From Thermoplasmatales archaeon UBA447 (GTDB lineage: Archaea > Thermoplasmatota > Thermoplasmata > Thermoplasmatales > Thermoplasmataceae): a DNA stretch of 17,482 bases. Within the stretch, counting starts at the first letter, position 1. Each line of letters starts with the position of its first letter. A program made the translations under genes and the position numbers. The stretch covers positions 1-17,482 of the forward strand of contig DARE01000023.1 of NCBI GenBank assembly GCA_002503205.1, written 5' to 3'. The notes under the pieces are model-generated. The model did no database searches. It was not told where the DNA came from and saw only the letters and a list, made by a program, of their open reading frames with translations. This document shows positions 15,298 through 17,482 of the stretch, in pieces.

Positions 15298-17463
15298 TTA
15301 AAAATATTTGGCTGTAGCGGCCATGAGATTGTTCTCTATCAGACTTGCTGTGATGATCACTGGAAATATTGAAAGAACAGATCTGCTGACAAGAGATTTG
15401 TCGCCCAGTACTGTACCATTCGGTAGAATTACATAGAAATGAGCCTGTTGGCCGGCAAGATTAAGGAAGTGCTCTGCCAGGGATACATTGTAGGTTTCTG
15501 GCGATAGGCCAGCAGTAAAATTTGCATATTCCGAGGCAAAAGCCGGAGATACAGGTCCAATATAGTTCGTAGCCAGGTATGTTCCGTTGTAGTAATATGG
15601 CTTTTCGATTGCAGTCTGGTTGATTGCATACCACATTGCCTCCCTGAAGTACAGGTTATTTGTTGGAAACATGTGGTTGTTCATTGATATGTATTCAACG
15701 TTGTGGTTTATTCCGCCAAGCTTCAGCACAGAATTCAGAGGGAGATTCTTATAAGGGGTGACCCCAACTATGGAGCTGATATAAGATGAGCTAGTATAGG
15801 AAATCTGGTAATCGTTGTCAAGGAATCCTGAAACACGACCAGAATGGGAAACATCATCACTGGCAACAATTGTCTGTATGTGTGCTGGCTGTGCGATTGA
15901 CGGGAAATTGCCTATTGGCTTGTCACTTGAAGCGTTCCAGTATGCATTCCCCCAGTAATTTGATACCTTGCTCAATGTAATCGAAGCAAGGTTTGAGCCC
16001 GCACTGGAGATACTGTAAGGACCAGTCCCCGGCATAGGATTTGTGTCAGTGTAGTTATTTGGCTGAGTTGCAGTAACACCATCATGCGAATCAATGAACA
16101 GGGGATCGACGGTGTTGCCCCACCATAGTGAAAGGTCAGAAATGAAACCACTGTATGGGTGATCAAGGTTTATGGTCAGGTTGAGTACGCCATTTTTGTT
16201 TGTGGTCATATTGTATCCAGGAACTGCTATTGCCTGATTAGCATAAGATACAAGTGCTGCCTGAGTTGAGTTGCTCCATGGGGAATAGTGTGAAAGCATG
16301 TTTGCCAGATAATCAGCAGCATATACGGTGTTCGAAACATTCGTTTTTGTTATGTTCCCGGGATAGGGGAAATGTATTCCTGATGATTTATTCTGGGACA
16401 CATATTCCATTGCGTTGAGCCACCCTACTGGAATCGAATAAGGAGACGTAGCAGCATAGGCAGATGTGCTGAATAGCATTCCACCGTAATTGTCCACAGA
16501 TGCTCCCTGTGCCATTACTATTGTCCTGTATAATGAGAACCATATGGTTGTGGCATTAACAGGTGTGCCTGTGCTGAAGTGAATTCCATTTCTAAGTGTT
16601 ATGCTATAATTCTGGTTCTGGACACCGTTTGATGGTGTAGTGGGCATACCTGCCGCAAGCACTGGAACCTCTGTAAGGTTAGGTGTAAGCCCATAAAGTT
16701 GCTGAAACACAGCCTGGAATATTGGTGCATCGGAACCGGTGAATCCATGGGACGGATCAAGATAATCCATAGGTGTCACATAGGTACCGGCCGAAACATC
16801 GGTGAGAGTGGAAGTGTTTGATGGAAGCGTTATTCCATTTATTCCACTTCCAGCGTAACTGCTGTTGTATGAAAGCATGTTGTAATAGTAAGCGGTATAC
16901 TGGTTATATTGAAAACCATTGACGTAAGGCTGGACAAAGAAATATAGTGATGCGGAGGGTAGCCATAGATAATCGTACTGGCTGTAGAGCAGGTGAGTTA
17001 GATAGGTTGCCTCCTGGATCTTGTATGATGTGTTTGAATTGAAAGCGGTACTCAGGGCGATCGAGCTGTTAAGTGTTGCATTTGTAGTCCATGCTTCATT
17101 GGCACCAAAGGATCCTCCATTGGAATAGCCAGTGAATGGGTACAGCATTTGAGCGATTGCACCCTGCCAGTCTGGCCCCCAGTAGTTATTCACAAACTGT
17201 GGAGTTGCAGAAGGAGAGGACCAGGTTCCAGCTTCCGCTGCTGTAACTTGACTCAGTGAGACCGGAAGGCCAAGTGCCTTCAGATCAGAAACGATCACAC
17301 CAAGCTGATAGGTGTCCAGTGCATTTAAAGGCTCGATTGCAGTGATCTTCATTGCTGGAAGGTCTGTTCCTTTTGGATGCGAGTAATTGTAAGCAAAGAA
17401 CACGCCAATCCCCGCGATGATTAAAACCACCACGACAATTGCAGCTAATAATTTCTTTTGCAT
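15298..17463 (-). CDS. Peptide-type ABC transporter substrate-binding protein (SBP family 5), C-terminally truncated
   Basis: 721 residues. An N-terminal membrane helix (about 4-27, KLLAAIVVVVLIIAGIGVFFAY after basic MQKK) acts as a signal anchor, with the rest outside the cell; the mature part is rich in N, S, T and Y with many possible N-glycosylation sites, as usual for archaeal binding proteins. Family-5 features are the ISLRNG-like ITLRNGIHFSTGTPVNATTIWFSL block (about 290-313) and FREAMWYAINQTAIEK (about 631-646). Compared with OppA-type proteins, the sequence stops right after the helix (LIENNLMAATAKYF) that should be followed by IGI-x-V and the last lobe, so about 140 residues seem missing. 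No other frame continues it. It is probably a decayed or rearranged gene copy. ATG 17463. Confidence 0.78.
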   Translation of the reverse strand: MQKKLLAAIVVVVLIIAGIGVFFAYNYSHPKGTDLPAMKITAIEPLNALDTYQLGVIVSDLKALGLPVSLSQVTAAEAGTWSSPSATPQFVNNYWGPDWQGAIAQMLYPFTGYSNGGSFGANEAWTTNATLNSSIALSTAFNSNTSYKIQEATYLTHLLYSQYDYLWLPSASLYFFVQPYVNGFQYNQYTAYYYNMLSYNSSYAGSGINGITLPSNTSTLTDVSAGTYVTPMDYLDPSHGFTGSDAPIFQAVFQQLYGLTPNLTEVPVLAAGMPTTPSNGVQNQNYSITLRNGIHFSTGTPVNATTIWFSLYRTIVMAQGASVDNYGGMLFSTSAYAATSPYSIPVGWLNAMEYVSQNKSSGIHFPYPGNITKTNVSNTVYAADYLANMLSHYSPWSNSTQAALVSYANQAIAVPGYNMTTNKNGVLNLTINLDHPYSGFISDLSLWWGNTVDPLFIDSHDGVTATQPNNYTDTNPMPGTGPYSISSAGSNLASITLSKVSNYWGNAYWNASSDKPIGNFPSIAQPAHIQTIVASDDVSHSGRVSGFLDNDYQISYTSSSYISSIVGVTPYKNLPLNSVLKLGGINHNVEYISMNNHMFPTNNLYFREAMWYAINQTAIEKPYYYNGTYLATNYIGPVSPAFASEYANFTAGLSPETYNVSLAEHFLNLAGQQAHFYVILPNGTVLGDKSLVSRSVLSIFPVIITASLIENNLMAATAKYF

Positions 17464-17482
17464 AAAATGATATTAACCAGGA

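Noticed and set aside
1..17482. CRISPR array, rRNA or complete tRNA genes
   Set aside because: No regularly spaced repeats, no rRNA-like conserved blocks and no cloverleaf with a proper T-loop were seen on reading.

Overview
The window looks like chromosomal DNA of an acidophilic archaeon of the Thermoplasmatales/Thermoplasmata type. The evidence is an archaeal-type glutamyl-tRNA synthetase, a NOG1-like GTPase, a Thermus-like isocitrate dehydrogenase with a C-terminal extension, a PRC-barrel miniprotein, an APC permease, a membrane-anchored peptide-type ABC binding protein, and many starts that sit about 22-30 nt behind a TATA-like box with no Shine-Dalgarno sequence (leaderless style). The lineage is inferred from gene content and style; no rRNA gene is present.

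The window has two halves. Positions 1 to about 7600 form an AT-rich accessory region of mostly unfamiliar, partly decayed genes. In order: the start of an unknown Cys-rich protein (1-140, minus); a 550-aa protein with a HEPN-type R-x4-H motif (185-1837, minus); divergently, a clear prokaryotic viperin homologue (2166-3005, plus) with tiny ORFs abutting its start and stop codons; an unknown 238-aa protein (3258-3974, minus); a 5'-truncated, frameshifted remnant of a viral/plasmid D5-type primase-helicase (4023-4485, plus); a control-like region with repeated GTTCTAA boxes and a 40-aa ORF; a predicted PUA-like/DUF3883 restriction-type nuclease (5013-5927, minus); divergently, a possible uracil-DNA-glycosylase-fold protein split by one frameshift in a T tract (6041-6873, plus); and an unknown 218-aa protein (6928-7584, plus). 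I read this as a defence island in or next to the remains of an integrated element.

A complete IS5/IS4-like DDE insertion sequence (about 7654-8674) with imperfect 15-bp inverted ends marks the boundary.

Positions 8757-17482 are ordinary chromosomal genes: an amino-acid permease, isocitrate dehydrogenase (minus) divergent from a PRC-barrel protein (plus), a compact minus-strand group DUF1059 - NOG1-like GTPase - gltX, and an oligopeptide-type binding protein that appears to lack its C-terminal lobe.

The most interesting proposal is the first 7.6 kb. A viperin (maker of chain-terminating ddh-nucleotides) is divergent from a HEPN protein, and a modified-base-reader-like nuclease is divergent from a glycosylase-like protein. 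Whether these pairs act together is inference. The individual viperin, HEPN-motif and DUF3883 calls rest on motifs visible in the translations.
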